From assembly GCA_944326615.1 (NCBI GenBank), contig CALVEO010000001.1:57557-121556 (forward strand): a DNA stretch of 64,000 bases. Direction: 5' to 3'. This document shows, one piece after another, positions 27,206-35,357 of this stretch; positions within the stretch are counted from its first letter, which is position 1; each line of letters begins with the position of its first letter. The notes below the pieces were generated by a model, which was not told the origin of the DNA, searched no databases, and saw nothing but the letters and a program-made list of their open reading frames with translations. The translations under genes were made by a program, and so were the position numbers. Source of the DNA: Candidatus Gastranaerophilales bacterium (GTDB taxonomy: Bacteria > Cyanobacteriota > Vampirovibrionia > Gastranaerophilales > Gastranaerophilaceae).

Positions 27206-27478
27206 ATGTCAGCAACTAAATTTTTAGCAGGTTTTATAGTCGGCGGAGCAATCGGTGCTGTTGCAGGTATTCTTCTTGCCCCTAAATCAGGTGAAGAAAC
27301 ACGTGCAATGTTAGCAGACGGTGCTAAAGATGCTATGAGAAGAGCCGATGAAACAGTAAAACAAATTCAATCAAAAGCAGATGATGTTGTTTCCGATATG
27401 CAAAGAAAAGGCGATGAAATTAAAGAAAAACTTCAAAACCTTATCAATCAGCAGAAAGAAGCAAAACAGGAAGCTTAG
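27206..27478 (+). CDS. YtxH-domain protein
   Basis: 90 residues from ATG 27206 (AAAGGAGATATAATT upstream; earlier starts lack a site). The YtxH helix FIVGGAIGAVAGILLAPKSGEETRAML is followed by an amphipathic, Lys/Glu/Asp-rich tail with apolipoprotein-like periodicity (DAMRRADETVKQIQSKADDVVSDMQRKGDEIKEKLQ). It is a paralogue of the YtxH gene at 26408. A strong terminator follows. Confidence 0.9.
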   Translation: MSATKFLAGFIVGGAIGAVAGILLAPKSGEETRAMLADGAKDAMRRADETVKQIQSKADDVVSDMQRKGDEIKEKLQNLINQQKEAKQEA

Positions 27479-27480
27479 AA

Positions 27481-27502
27481 AAAAGGGCGAAAGCCCTTTT
27501 TT
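27481..27502. terminator. Bidirectional terminator
   Basis: Hairpin AAAAGGGC-GAAA-GCCCTTTT with T-runs in both directions, between the convergent YtxH and prepilin genes. Confidence 0.9.
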
Positions 27503-27511
27503 AATGCCTGT

Positions 27512-28222
27512 TTACCAGGGGTAATCTGACTTTATTTCCCAGCCGTCCAACATAATTACAGCCGCACAAAACAGACCAAGCTGCTGACAGGAGCGAATAT
27601 TACTTCCGTTCATAAGTTCTTCACGTGATAAATTTTGTTCTGTTGTCAATGTCGGATCTTCAGAATTATAAACAGAGCCGCTGCCATAAGGAATTAACCC
27701 CTTTTTATAATCTATATTGAACATAAAAACATCTCTGCCAAATTTATTTGGTCGTTTTAAGCCATTTATGTCTGCAATTATTGTAGTAGCATTATACTGC
27801 TCTCCATCTGCTGTTGTTGAGGGCATAGGACCTGCTGCAAGAAGAACCCCGTTCGTAAGAATTAACTTTTGAGCTTTGTAAAAACTTCCATATTTACTGC
27901 AATCACCTCCATTATTGCAATAAATATGAATGCCTATATCCTTATAGTCATCTGGCTCATATTCTTGTACAACTTTGTAATAAGGCTTGATGTATGTGTC
28001 GCTGAAAGTTTTGCTGTCAACATAGTCCCATTTGTTCGCGTCTCCATAATCATTTTCGGCCATTCTCAACGCCTGCTGCATTAAAGAATATGTCTGTTTT
28101 AATTTTGTTACCGTTTCTTTTTTTTGATAATTTTGAATAACAGCAGGAAGTGTTAAAGCTGCTACAACTCCAATTATACCCAGTGTAATAAGTGTTTCAG
28201 CAAGAGTAAAACCTTTATGCAT
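27512..28222 (-). CDS. Prepilin-like (type IV pilin/pseudopilin N-terminus) protein
   Basis: 236 residues with a short leader MHKG ending in Gly, the ideal prepilin peptidase site, before FTLAETLITLGIIGVV (Glu5 present). The C-terminal domain has paired Cys (CNNGGDC; CQQLGLFC), a conserved ADINGLKRPNKFGRDVFMF core and the ending W.IKSDYPW, shared with the other prepilins here. AAGGAGGAATT precedes the ATG. No poly-C tract and no repeats lie in its leader, so it serves as the intact reference for the three tract-bearing loci. A minor pilin or pseudopilin role is likely; no secretion genes are adjacent. Confidence 0.9.
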   Translation of the reverse strand: MHKGFTLAETLITLGIIGVVAALTLPAVIQNYQKKETVTKLKQTYSLMQQALRMAENDYGDANKWDYVDSKTFSDTYIKPYYKVVQEYEPDDYKDIGIHIYCNNGGDCSKYGSFYKAQKLILTNGVLLAAGPMPSTTADGEQYNATTIIADINGLKRPNKFGRDVFMFNIDYKKGLIPYGSGSVYNSEDPTLTTEQNLSREELMNGSNIRSCQQLGLFCAAVIMLDGWEIKSDYPW

Positions 28223-28277
28223 AATTCCTCCTTATTGTAGGTAATTCCGAACAGTATATTAATATTATAACATTAGC

Positions 28278-28559
28278 ATGAAAATTATGCAAGCTGAAAA
28301 TAAAGAAAAAAGGCAGATGTTATTACGGGCAGTTGCAAAAACGGTCAAAGAACTGCGTTTAAAGACCGGTAAATCTATAAGTTTAATTTCAAATGAGCTT
28401 AATGTTTCAAAATCTATATGGTCTGATGTAGAACTAGGCAAGTCTGATATACAGTTTTCTACTTTTTGGAGAATTGCTGAAGCTCTGGAGATTAACCCGG
28501 AAGAGTTAACTGCAAAGATAAAACAGAATTTAAAAGAGAATATAAGTTTTATAGAATAG
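28278..28559 (+). CDS. XRE-family helix-turn-helix regulator
   Basis: 93 residues. A Cro/C1-type domain covers about 15-80: VAKTVKELRLKTGKSISLISNELNVSKSIWSDVELGKSDIQFSTFWRIAEAL with the EINPEEL ending. No ligand domain. The upstream region lacks a clear ribosome site, and the ATG lies only 20 bases after TATTATAAC, so the message may be leaderless; a second ATG lies at codon 4. It is divergent from the prepilin gene, sharing a 55-base gap, and could regulate that gene. Its stop abuts the end of the LapA-like gene. Confidence 0.85.
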   Translation: MKIMQAENKEKRQMLLRAVAKTVKELRLKTGKSISLISNELNVSKSIWSDVELGKSDIQFSTFWRIAEALEINPEELTAKIKQNLKENISFIE

Positions 28560-28922
28560 TTATTTGTTTAATGCGTCATTTAAAGCTTTTTCAAGTACAG
28601 TTATTTTATTTTCAAGCACCTGAATTTTTGCCTCTGCAGAAGAGCTTGAAATGGAATCTTTTTCAAGCTCGCGTTTATATGCATTAAATTTTTCTTTTAA
28701 TGAAGTGTAAAGCGGGGCAAAGAAAAATATTGCGGAAATTTCACCCAAGATAAATATAATTAGAGTGTATAATGCCATATTCAAAGTAATAGCATGCGGT
28801 GCGATTTTTAGTATTCCGGCAATCTTGCTGCTCAGGATAGTAATACCTGCTGTGTCCTGATAGTTCATTACTATTAGAAATAATATAATAAGTGTTGAAA
28901 TTATTGATATGGCTTTTTGCAT
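28560..28922 (-). CDS. LapA-like (DUF1049) two-helix membrane protein
   Basis: 120 residues. Two membrane helices (about 4-22 and 46-72, LNMALYTLIIFILGEISAIFFFAPLYT) and a cytoplasmic coiled coil (AEAKIQVLENKITVLEKALND) match the lipopolysaccharide-assembly-protein-A layout. In E. coli LapA helps LapB control LPS levels, but many LapA-domain proteins have other roles. It starts 3 bases after the rluD stop, so the two are co-transcribed. Confidence 0.8.
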   Translation of the reverse strand: MQKAISIISTLIILFLIVMNYQDTAGITILSSKIAGILKIAPHAITLNMALYTLIIFILGEISAIFFFAPLYTSLKEKFNAYKRELEKDSISSSSAEAKIQVLENKITVLEKALNDALNK

Positions 28923-28925
28923 TTT

Positions 28926-29828
28926 TCAGCTCCTTAAATATTTTAAAACTTTTTTTATTTTATCATCAGGTTCTATTTGTAATTCTATTATCTCACTGCC
29001 AAACGGTTTTGTAAACCTCAAAAAGTATGACTGTAAAACCTGCTCATCTGTTTTGACTTTTCCTTGTCCTGCTCCGTATAAAGTATCATTATATACAGGG
29101 TGGTTTATATATTTCATATGAACTCTTATCTGGTGTGTTCTGCCGGTAATAAGTGTTAGTTCTATATATGATGCATCTTTAAATCTTTCAATGACTTTTA
29201 CAATAGTTTTAGCGGGTTTGCCGTCTTCTTTCACCATCATTTTATGAGGCTGATTTGGATTTCTGCCGATTGGGGCATTTATTTCAAAGTCATCTTCATT
29301 TATCACACCTTTTACTATTGCGCGGTATTTTTTTGTGACTGTATGATTTTTAATCTGTCCGGCAAGAAATTCGTGCGTTTTATTATTTTTTGCAACCATT
29401 AGAAGCCCTGATGTATTTCTGTCGAGTCTGTGCAAAATCCCGCGTCTGAATTCACCGTTTATATCCGATAAATTTTCTCCGTATTTATATAAAAGTGCAT
29501 TGACAAGCGTATTTTCACGCTCTTGAGAAGTCGGATGGGTAAGCATTCCGGAGGGTTTGTTTATGACAAGCATATTTTCATCTTCATAAACAGTGTCTAG
29601 CTCGATATTTTGCGATATAATCGCCAAATTATTTTTTTCAGGAATTTCAAAGTCAATTTTATCGTTTTCTTTTAAAATATAGGATGGCTTTTTAATTGTA
29701 TTATTAATTTTTATAGATCCGGATTTTATCAAATTCTGAATTTTTGAACGCGACAAATCAGGTGTTATTTCTGTTAAAAAACTGTCAAGCCTTTTATTTT
29801 CATCATTTTCGTCAACATAAACAATCAT
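28926..29828 (-). CDS. rluD: RluD-type rRNA pseudouridine synthase
   Basis: Isomerises specific uridines of large-subunit rRNA. 300 residues: an N-terminal S4 RNA-binding domain (about 1-60, KRLDSFLTEITPDLSRSKIQNLIKSG) and a catalytic domain with RRGILHRLDRNTSGLL, in which the catalytic Asp is residue 136; GRTHQIRVHM follows at about 235. Family membership is certain; whether it modifies 1911/1915/1917 or another site is not visible, so the symbol is by closest class. Confidence 0.9.
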   Translation of the reverse strand: MIVYVDENDENKRLDSFLTEITPDLSRSKIQNLIKSGSIKINNTIKKPSYILKENDKIDFEIPEKNNLAIISQNIELDTVYEDENMLVINKPSGMLTHPTSQERENTLVNALLYKYGENLSDINGEFRRGILHRLDRNTSGLLMVAKNNKTHEFLAGQIKNHTVTKKYRAIVKGVINEDDFEINAPIGRNPNQPHKMMVKEDGKPAKTIVKVIERFKDASYIELTLITGRTHQIRVHMKYINHPVYNDTLYGAGQGKVKTDEQVLQSYFLRFTKPFGSEIIELQIEPDDKIKKVLKYLRS

Positions 29829-30176
29829 TTTCTAATTATACCACAATTCTGTTATAAAAAATATAAGACCTTGTAAATTTTTATAAAATATGTTGATTTT
29901 AGAAGGTAGGAAGGTATGAGGGTAGGCTATTTTGCCACCGGAATACCAAAGTCAAGCTATTATCGGTGCTGCGCACTAAAATTACTTCTTTATTTAGCCT
30001 GCCTTCTTGCCCTCCGAACCTCTGTTCTTCTGATTGTTACCCACCCCAGTCCTCCCCATTCGGAGAGGGAGCAAGTAAAAAAGTGCCTGACGCACAGAGG
30101 TTAATCTGACGTTCAGGATGATATAAATATTTTCTCATATATTGACAGGCAAAGATAAGCTTGAATATACAAAATT
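29829..30176. repeat. Gene-free gap with dispersed repeat modules
   Basis: No supported gene. 29898-29930 resembles part of R2 (TTTTAGAAGGTAGGAAGGTA, then GAGGGTAGGCT). 29998-30040 is an R3 copy (GCCTGCCTTCTTGCCCTC...GTTCTTCTGATTGTTA), and 30040-30080 has CCTCCCCATTCGGAGAGGGAG. The 29829-29895 part is AT-rich and should hold the rluD promoter. Confidence 0.65.
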
Positions 30177-31958
30177 CTAAGCGTTTCTTTGGAAAAATCC
30201 TGCAATTTCTTTGTGCGGGAAGAATTTTACAATCGGGCGTCCATGCGGGCAGGTGTAAGGCATTTTCGTCGTACGCCATTTTTTTACAATTTCCTGCATC
30301 TGCCATGTTGAAAGCTTTTGTCCGGCTTTTACAGACGCTTTGCAGGCTGTTGTTATTAGAATTCTTTCTTCAAGCCTGTCAAGCTGTCCGTCAATGTTTT
30401 CCAGAATATCCGCTAAAATTTCTTTAGGGTTTACTTTTGCTATCATTTGCGGAACTTTTCTGAATATAAGTTCGTTGTCTTTCAAAAATTCAATACCGTA
30501 ACCGAATTTTTCGAATTTATCTAAATTTTCTTTTATAAGTTCTGCTTCTGTGCTTGAGACAGGTACAACATCCGAGACGAAAAGCATCTGTGAGACAATA
30601 TTTTTTTCAGCCATAAGTTTTTCATAAATATAGCGTTCTTCTGCTATGTGCTGGTCGATTATTTCAAGTCCGTCTTTTTTTTCTACAAGAATGTATGTAT
30701 TTTTATACTGTCCGACAATATTTTCTTCAGGTTCGGTAGGTTTTTCAACAGGAACAAAAAACTGACGCTGTTCTGTGTTTTCAGAATGTGTTTGTTCAAG
30801 TTTTTTTTCTTCTTGTTCCATTGCTCTGTCTGAAACATATATTGTATCATCCTGTTTATTGAAAAAAGCTTCTCCTTTACTTTCCATCTGCGGCTGGACA
30901 AAATCTATTACATTACTTGAGATCTGCGGCTGTTGTATTTGTCCGGCAGTATTAAAACTCTGTCTTTCAACATAATTTGAAAGTCCTGCCTGAATTGATG
31001 TGTAAATAAAATTAAACACCTGATTTGTATTTTTGTAGCGGACTTCTTTTTTTGTCGGGTGAACGTTTACATCAACATCAGAGGGAGGAATTTCTAAATT
31101 CAGTACAACAAAAGGGTATTTGCCGTTTGCAATAAGAGCTTTATAAGCCGTATCTATTGCTTTTTGGAATACCGGACATTTAACCGTTCTTGAATTTATA
31201 TAGATATGGTAGCTTTTTTTGCTTGAGCGTGTGTAATCTGGTGTGCTCACATAGCCGCTTATTTTAAGATGTGAGAGTTTATCTGTTTTTAAAACTTCTT
31301 TAAGATTTGATGTAACATCGGCTGAATAAACTTCTTTTATAGTTTGAAGCAGATTATTTTGTGCTGATGTTTTAAGGATAGTTTTGCCGAATTTCTTTAA
31401 TTCAAAGGAACATTCAGGATGTGCAAGCGCAATCGACTGAACAAGCTCCTGAATGTATGAAAATTCGGTATTCGGGCTTTTCAAAAATTTCAAGCGTGCC
31501 GGAATATTGTAGAACAAATCTTTAATGTCCATAATTGTTCCGATTGCACAGCCTGTTTGGGTGTATTTGACTTCCGAGTTTTCGCACTTAACTTTTGTTC
31601 CCGTTTCAAAATCCGCTGTTCTTGTTGTGCAGGTAAGCTTTGAAATAGAGATTATACTTGCCAGCGCTTCCCCTCTGAATCCCATTGTATGTATGTCAAA
31701 CAAATCTTCATCTGTTGAAATTTTGCTTGTAGCGTGTTTTGAAAACGCCAGCATAATATCATCAGGATGAATTCCCGAACCGTTATCAGCAACTCTTATA
31801 TCGCGGCAGTCATTGTTTATTTCAACGCTTATTTTTGTAGCGCCCGCGTCAACGGAATTTTCAACGAGTTCTTTAACAACTGATGCAGGACGTTCAATAA
31901 CTTCTCCTGCTGCAATCTGGTTTATCAAATGTTTTGAAAGCTGTTTAATTCTGGCCAT
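30177..31958 (-). CDS. mutL: DNA mismatch repair protein MutL
   Basis: 593 residues from ATG 31958 (AAGGA 7 bases upstream; the frame extends to a TTG at 31973). The GHKL ATPase domain has IAAGEVIERPASVVKELVENSVDAGAT, DNGSGI and TMGFRGEALASI; the C-terminal dimerisation domain has IIDQHIAEERYIYE, a variant of the endonuclease metal motif (D-Q-H-x-x-x-E-x4-E kept), plus ACKASVKAG and CPHGRPI. It should therefore nick DNA itself, unlike E. coli MutL. mutS is not in the window. Mismatch repair normally restrains slippage in runs such as the three C/G tracts nearby. Confidence 0.96.
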   Translation of the reverse strand: MARIKQLSKHLINQIAAGEVIERPASVVKELVENSVDAGATKISVEINNDCRDIRVADNGSGIHPDDIMLAFSKHATSKISTDEDLFDIHTMGFRGEALASIISISKLTCTTRTADFETGTKVKCENSEVKYTQTGCAIGTIMDIKDLFYNIPARLKFLKSPNTEFSYIQELVQSIALAHPECSFELKKFGKTILKTSAQNNLLQTIKEVYSADVTSNLKEVLKTDKLSHLKISGYVSTPDYTRSSKKSYHIYINSRTVKCPVFQKAIDTAYKALIANGKYPFVVLNLEIPPSDVDVNVHPTKKEVRYKNTNQVFNFIYTSIQAGLSNYVERQSFNTAGQIQQPQISSNVIDFVQPQMESKGEAFFNKQDDTIYVSDRAMEQEEKKLEQTHSENTEQRQFFVPVEKPTEPEENIVGQYKNTYILVEKKDGLEIIDQHIAEERYIYEKLMAEKNIVSQMLFVSDVVPVSSTEAELIKENLDKFEKFGYGIEFLKDNELIFRKVPQMIAKVNPKEILADILENIDGQLDRLEERILITTACKASVKAGQKLSTWQMQEIVKKWRTTKMPYTCPHGRPIVKFFPHKEIAGFFQRNA

Positions 31959-32119
31959 ACCCTCGTCCTTCAATCTTTATCTCAATCTACATCAAACACA
32001 AATTCATCTAAATGTTTGATTACAAATTTGAAACATTTCTATAAGATAAAGGCGTTAGGGCAATAAGACTATAAGGCGCTAAGCTTTTTAGGTTTGCGCC
32101 GGTAAGGGAGAAAAAGGAC

Positions 32120-32992
32120 TTGGGAAACGCTAGAATTAACACAAAATTAAAACCTTCAAAAAAAGCTGATTTGCAGGTAGTAAAACCTGTCAAAACTACA
32201 CGCTACAGCGATATTGATTTGAATAACTGGAAAGCATACGAGCATGTTAAAACCGATACTTTGTGGGAATTCCCTGCGAGATTAAAAGACGGCGGTCATT
32301 CCAACGAATATCATGGGAATTATATTCCGCAGATTGCCCAGCAATTATATGAAAGATTTACCAAGAAAAATGATGTCGTGCTTGATTTGTTCTTCGGTTC
32401 GGGTACTTCCGGGATTGAAGCTATAAATATGGGCAGACGCTGTATCGGGGTTGAACTGAAGGAAGAGTTGGCTGAAAGTGTATCTGAAAAATTTACTCCG
32501 AAACAGCTTGTCACAGATGTAAGAATTATTTGTGCAGATTCAGCTTCGGACAAAGTTCAGGATAAAATTCAGGCAAGTTTGGATATTATGAGAGAAGATA
32601 AGGCGCAGTTCTTAATTCTTCACCCTCCTTATGATGATATTATCAAGTTTTCCGATAAAAAAGAAGATTTGTCTAATTGTGATACAACGGAAGAATTTTA
32701 TGACCTGTTTGAAAAAGTAGCTAAAAACGGTTACGATATGCTTGAAAAAGGTCGTTTTGCCGCTTTGATTATAGGCGACAGCTATAAGAATTCCGAAGTT
32801 CAGCCTCTGGGTTTTGAATGCATGGCAAGAATGATGAAACTCGGATTCCGTCTCAAAGGCATTATTGTAAAAGATATTCAGGGTAATGAACGCGCAAAAG
32901 GCAAAACCGCAAACCTGTGGCGTTACAGAGCTCTCGCAGGCGGATTCTTTATATTTAAGCATGAATATGTAATGGTATTTGAAAAGAAATAA
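32120..32992 (+). CDS. Orphan DNA methyltransferase (N4/N6, HPPY type)
   Basis: 290 residues from a TTG at 32120 (GGAG and AGGA upstream; the next Met is about 100 codons in). The SAM-binding motif DLFFGSGTSGIEAINMGRRCIGVEL lies near residue 90, and the catalytic motif is LHPPYDDIIKF at about 168, with His where D, N or S is usual. A loop between the two and a C-terminal GFRLKGIIVKDIQGN...HEYVMVFEK are typical of COG0863-like adenine/N4-cytosine enzymes. There is no restriction gene beside it, so it is an orphan, perhaps regulatory. It is divergent from mutL. Confidence 0.88.
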   Translation: MGNARINTKLKPSKKADLQVVKPVKTTRYSDIDLNNWKAYEHVKTDTLWEFPARLKDGGHSNEYHGNYIPQIAQQLYERFTKKNDVVLDLFFGSGTSGIEAINMGRRCIGVELKEELAESVSEKFTPKQLVTDVRIICADSASDKVQDKIQASLDIMREDKAQFLILHPPYDDIIKFSDKKEDLSNCDTTEEFYDLFEKVAKNGYDMLEKGRFAALIIGDSYKNSEVQPLGFECMARMMKLGFRLKGIIVKDIQGNERAKGKTANLWRYRALAGGFFIFKHEYVMVFEKK

Positions 32993-33018
32993 AAAAGGTT
33001 TCGGGAAGAAACCTTTTT
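32993..33018 (+). terminator. Rho-independent terminator
   Basis: Hairpin AAAAAGGTTTC/GAAACCTTTTT directly after the methyltransferase stop. Confidence 0.88.
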
Positions 33019-33112
33019 ATAGTATTATACATTATTTATATCTGAATATTGTCCAAAATACTTCTCTATAATTTGTCTGTATTGAAACCACCGATTATTT
33101 ACATATTTTGTA

Positions 33113-34290
33113 TTAGTAATCAATTTTTCCTTTAGTGAGTATAGTTATACCACGTCCATATCCTGACGGGTCATCTTCTTCTACATTTGTATCTTCATGC
33201 CCTCTAGGTATAATTCCGTTTTGAGTAATATAGAAATCAAAAATGTCATACCCAACAGTATTAGGCTTTTTCACTCCATTGACATCAACACGAATTCTGC
33301 CGCAGTCTATCGGTTTGTTTAATTCTCTGGTACCTGTACAAGTATTACTGTCATGCAAAAACAATAATATTGCACCATCAGGAGTAGTAAGTGTTGAACC
33401 CGGATCAGTATTTACGACATGTCCGCTAAGAGATTTAAACGAATCAAGGTAGCATCTTGTTACTTCTTCATTAGTTCTGCAAGTTTTGACATCTTTAATG
33501 TATTTAGAGAATACATCAATATAGTCATTGTTTGATGTGAATACTCCTTCTAATGACCCTCCGTTATCGTTCAATAACATCATATAAGCCTGTGAGAGAA
33601 CAGAATATGTTTTTTTGTATTGTGCGACAAGTTCCTGTTTTTGAGTGCTGTTAATAAGTGTCGGCATAGTCATAGCAGCGACAACGCCGATAATTCCTAA
33701 TGTAATCAAAACCTCCGCCAATGTAAACGCAGCTCGACGAATTTTGTCGGAAGTGGTTACGTGCGTAGCACCTTTATAAGTTTCTCTCTCTATATTTGAA
33801 TATTTAATATTATGATGCATAACATTATTATAAATTATTTTTTTAAAAAAGTAAAGTGATAAATCACAATATTTTACTAAACTTCTTAATCCTTTATTTA
33901 GACCCTTACCCGCATCTCTAATGACTCGCAGGCTCGTCAAGAGCTGCTCCCTCTCACAAAGAGAGAGAGGGGGAACGTAGCCGTTCCATCCGACACATTG
34001 GGTATTGCATGAACTTTGCAGGTCATAGTGTGAGGATGTAGCCGCTGCACCCAGCACCTGAGTCTTGCATGAACTTGTTATATCACTACAAGAAGGTAGA
34101 CTTTGGCAATTAGAAAATAAGCCTTTTAACGTAAACGGCCTACCCTCATATCTTCTTACCTTCCTACCTTCTAAATAAAGTCTTTCAGCCTTAGTGATGC
34201 AGTATTTAAGTACTTTCCAAACCCCGCAAACCCGCTCTACAAGAAAATCCTGTCGGGGGGGGGGCAGTTCAAAGCTTCTTGATTAAACAT
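33113..34290 (-). CDS. Prepilin-like protein with long repeat-built leader; reading frame split at a C10 tract
   Basis: An ATG at 34290 with a perfect site (AAGGAGG, 7 bases) and a TTGACA promoter reads MFNQEALNCPPP into ten C (34255-34264) and stops at 34237-34239. The frame that carries FTLAEVLITLGIIGVV and the pilin-like domain (to 33113) is open all the way back to the tract; one extra C would join it to the ATG as 392 residues. The leader translates R2 and two R1 repeats, then a GATHV...IRRA segment also found at 56.9 kb. An internal Met (MHHNIKYSNI, about 33820) could start a short form but has no ribosome site. Residue -1 is Ala. The C-terminus ends LTKGKIDY, unlike the W..DYPW group. 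Confidence 0.65.
33725..33772 (-). repeat. GATHV cassette before the prepilin segment
   Basis: GGTGCTACGCACGTA..CCACTT..GAC...ATTCGTCG.GCTGCGTT, shared with 56876-56930. It codes GATHV, six variable residues and IRRAAFTLAE. Confidence 0.7.
33925..34084 (-). repeat. Two R1 repeat copies in the prepilin leader
   Basis: Minus strand: AAGTTCATGCAAGACTCAGG, GGTGCAGCGGCTACATCC, AAAGTTCATGCAATACCCAA, TCGGATGGAACGGCTACGTT and a CCTCTCTCT...GAGAGGGAG palindrome. 34059-34095 is identical over 37 bases to 56724-56760. Confidence 0.75.
34110..34190 (-). repeat. R2 repeat copy in the prepilin leader
   Basis: Minus strand: TTTATTTAGAAGGTAGGAAG, TAAGAAG, GAGGGTAGGC, GTTTACGTTAAAAGGCTTAT. Translated in the joined frame as YLEGRKVRRYEGRPFTLKGL, near-identical to the leader at 56.65 kb. 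Confidence 0.75.
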
Positions 34291-34315
34291 TTTCAAACCT
34301 CCTTGCTTTTTTATT

Positions 34316-34344
34316 ATTATTTATCATGAAGTATTTTTTGTCAA
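34316..34344 (-). promoter_or_regulatory. Promoter of the 34 kb C10 prepilin locus
   Basis: Minus strand -35 TTGACA (34339-34344) and an AT-rich -10 AATAAT (34316-34321) with a 17-base spacer; AAGGAGG and ATG 34290 follow. Confidence 0.6.
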
Positions 34345-34380
34345 GAGGTTTCAAGTTTTTATGATTTTTATAAGAAAAAT

Positions 34381-35325
34381 TTAGACTATTGCTATTTTAA
34401 ATATATTGTTGCCAATCACCGATTTACAGAAGTTATTTATAAATTTTATAAAGTCTCTCGCAAATTCTCCATCAGGAATAGTTAGTTCCTGAACATTTTT
34501 TTTATTTTTATGCATATATTCAATTAATGAATCTTTTAATTTCCTGAACGGAATTTTATTTTCTTCCGGAGAAATGCTGACAATTTTGTTTCTCAGCAAG
34601 ATGAGGTAATTTCTTTCAACAGAATTAGTAAAACTTTTTCTTAAAATTACCGGTTTTAAGGTAGCTTCATCCGGGATTGGCAAATGTTTATCAAAAAATT
34701 TATTTTCTTCAATGTATTTAAGAATTTTATATTTTTTTATAATTTCGTCTTCGTTACAGTTAAATAAGGATGGCTGTTTTAGAAACATTGTTATTATATC
34801 TTTTCTTGATACATTGATGTTTTCGGTTATTTTATTTATTTTTTTTCTTAACTTTTGCGGTTTCATTATGAAAACAACAGGATTATTCATTCCGGCTGTG
34901 ATGTATTTTTCACCTGTTAATCCTGCAATTTCAAATATTTTACAGGAATTATTTACATTCTTTATGATAGTTTCAGGAGAAAGAGAAAATAACATAGGAT
35001 ATCTTTTGGCGCATTCTAAATATTTTTCGGTAGTTAAGCCGTATTTGCTAAGTTCCGGGATGACATTTCTTATATTTTTTTCAATTGTTGACGGCTTTTG
35101 TATCAGTAAAAACAGATTAGATTTGCATGCTTTTAAGCAGTCATTATAAGTTAAACCTTCTTTTTCAAAGCATTTGCTGATTTGCTGCAGGTTGTTGATA
35201 TTTTTTTCTAATATCGTATTATTTGCCAACCTTTCTTTATATTCCTTTTTCTTGTGCTTTGAAGTAAGTCCGGTAAAATTTAAAGGCTGCTGAGATGTTA
35301 ATAACCTAATATTAATTGTATTCAT
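34381..35325 (-). CDS. Unknown mTERF-like helical-repeat protein with NFTG motif
   Basis: 314 residues from ATG 35325 (the frame reaches a TTG at 35346; neither has a clear ribosome site). After an N-terminal MNTINIRLLTSQQPLNFTGL, four repeats of 36-39 residues follow (about 45-195), each with a GLT.e.y..a ... p.lf...pe.i.kni.n pattern, for example YGLTTEKYLECAKRYPMLFS and AGLTGEKYITAGMNNPVVFI. The spacing and the Pro-x-Leu/Val-Phe core resemble mTERF helical repeats, which bind nucleic acid in organelles, but this is a pattern-level likeness. The C-terminal 120 residues are unassigned. No signal peptide. Confidence 0.75.
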   Translation of the reverse strand: MNTINIRLLTSQQPLNFTGLTSKHKKKEYKERLANNTILEKNINNLQQISKCFEKEGLTYNDCLKACKSNLFLLIQKPSTIEKNIRNVIPELSKYGLTTEKYLECAKRYPMLFSLSPETIIKNVNNSCKIFEIAGLTGEKYITAGMNNPVVFIMKPQKLRKKINKITENINVSRKDIITMFLKQPSLFNCNEDEIIKKYKILKYIEENKFFDKHLPIPDEATLKPVILRKSFTNSVERNYLILLRNKIVSISPEENKIPFRKLKDSLIEYMHKNKKNVQELTIPDGEFARDFIKFINNFCKSVIGNNIFKIAIV

Positions 35326-35357
35326 ATTAGTTTTAAATATAAACAAAGAAATTTTTG

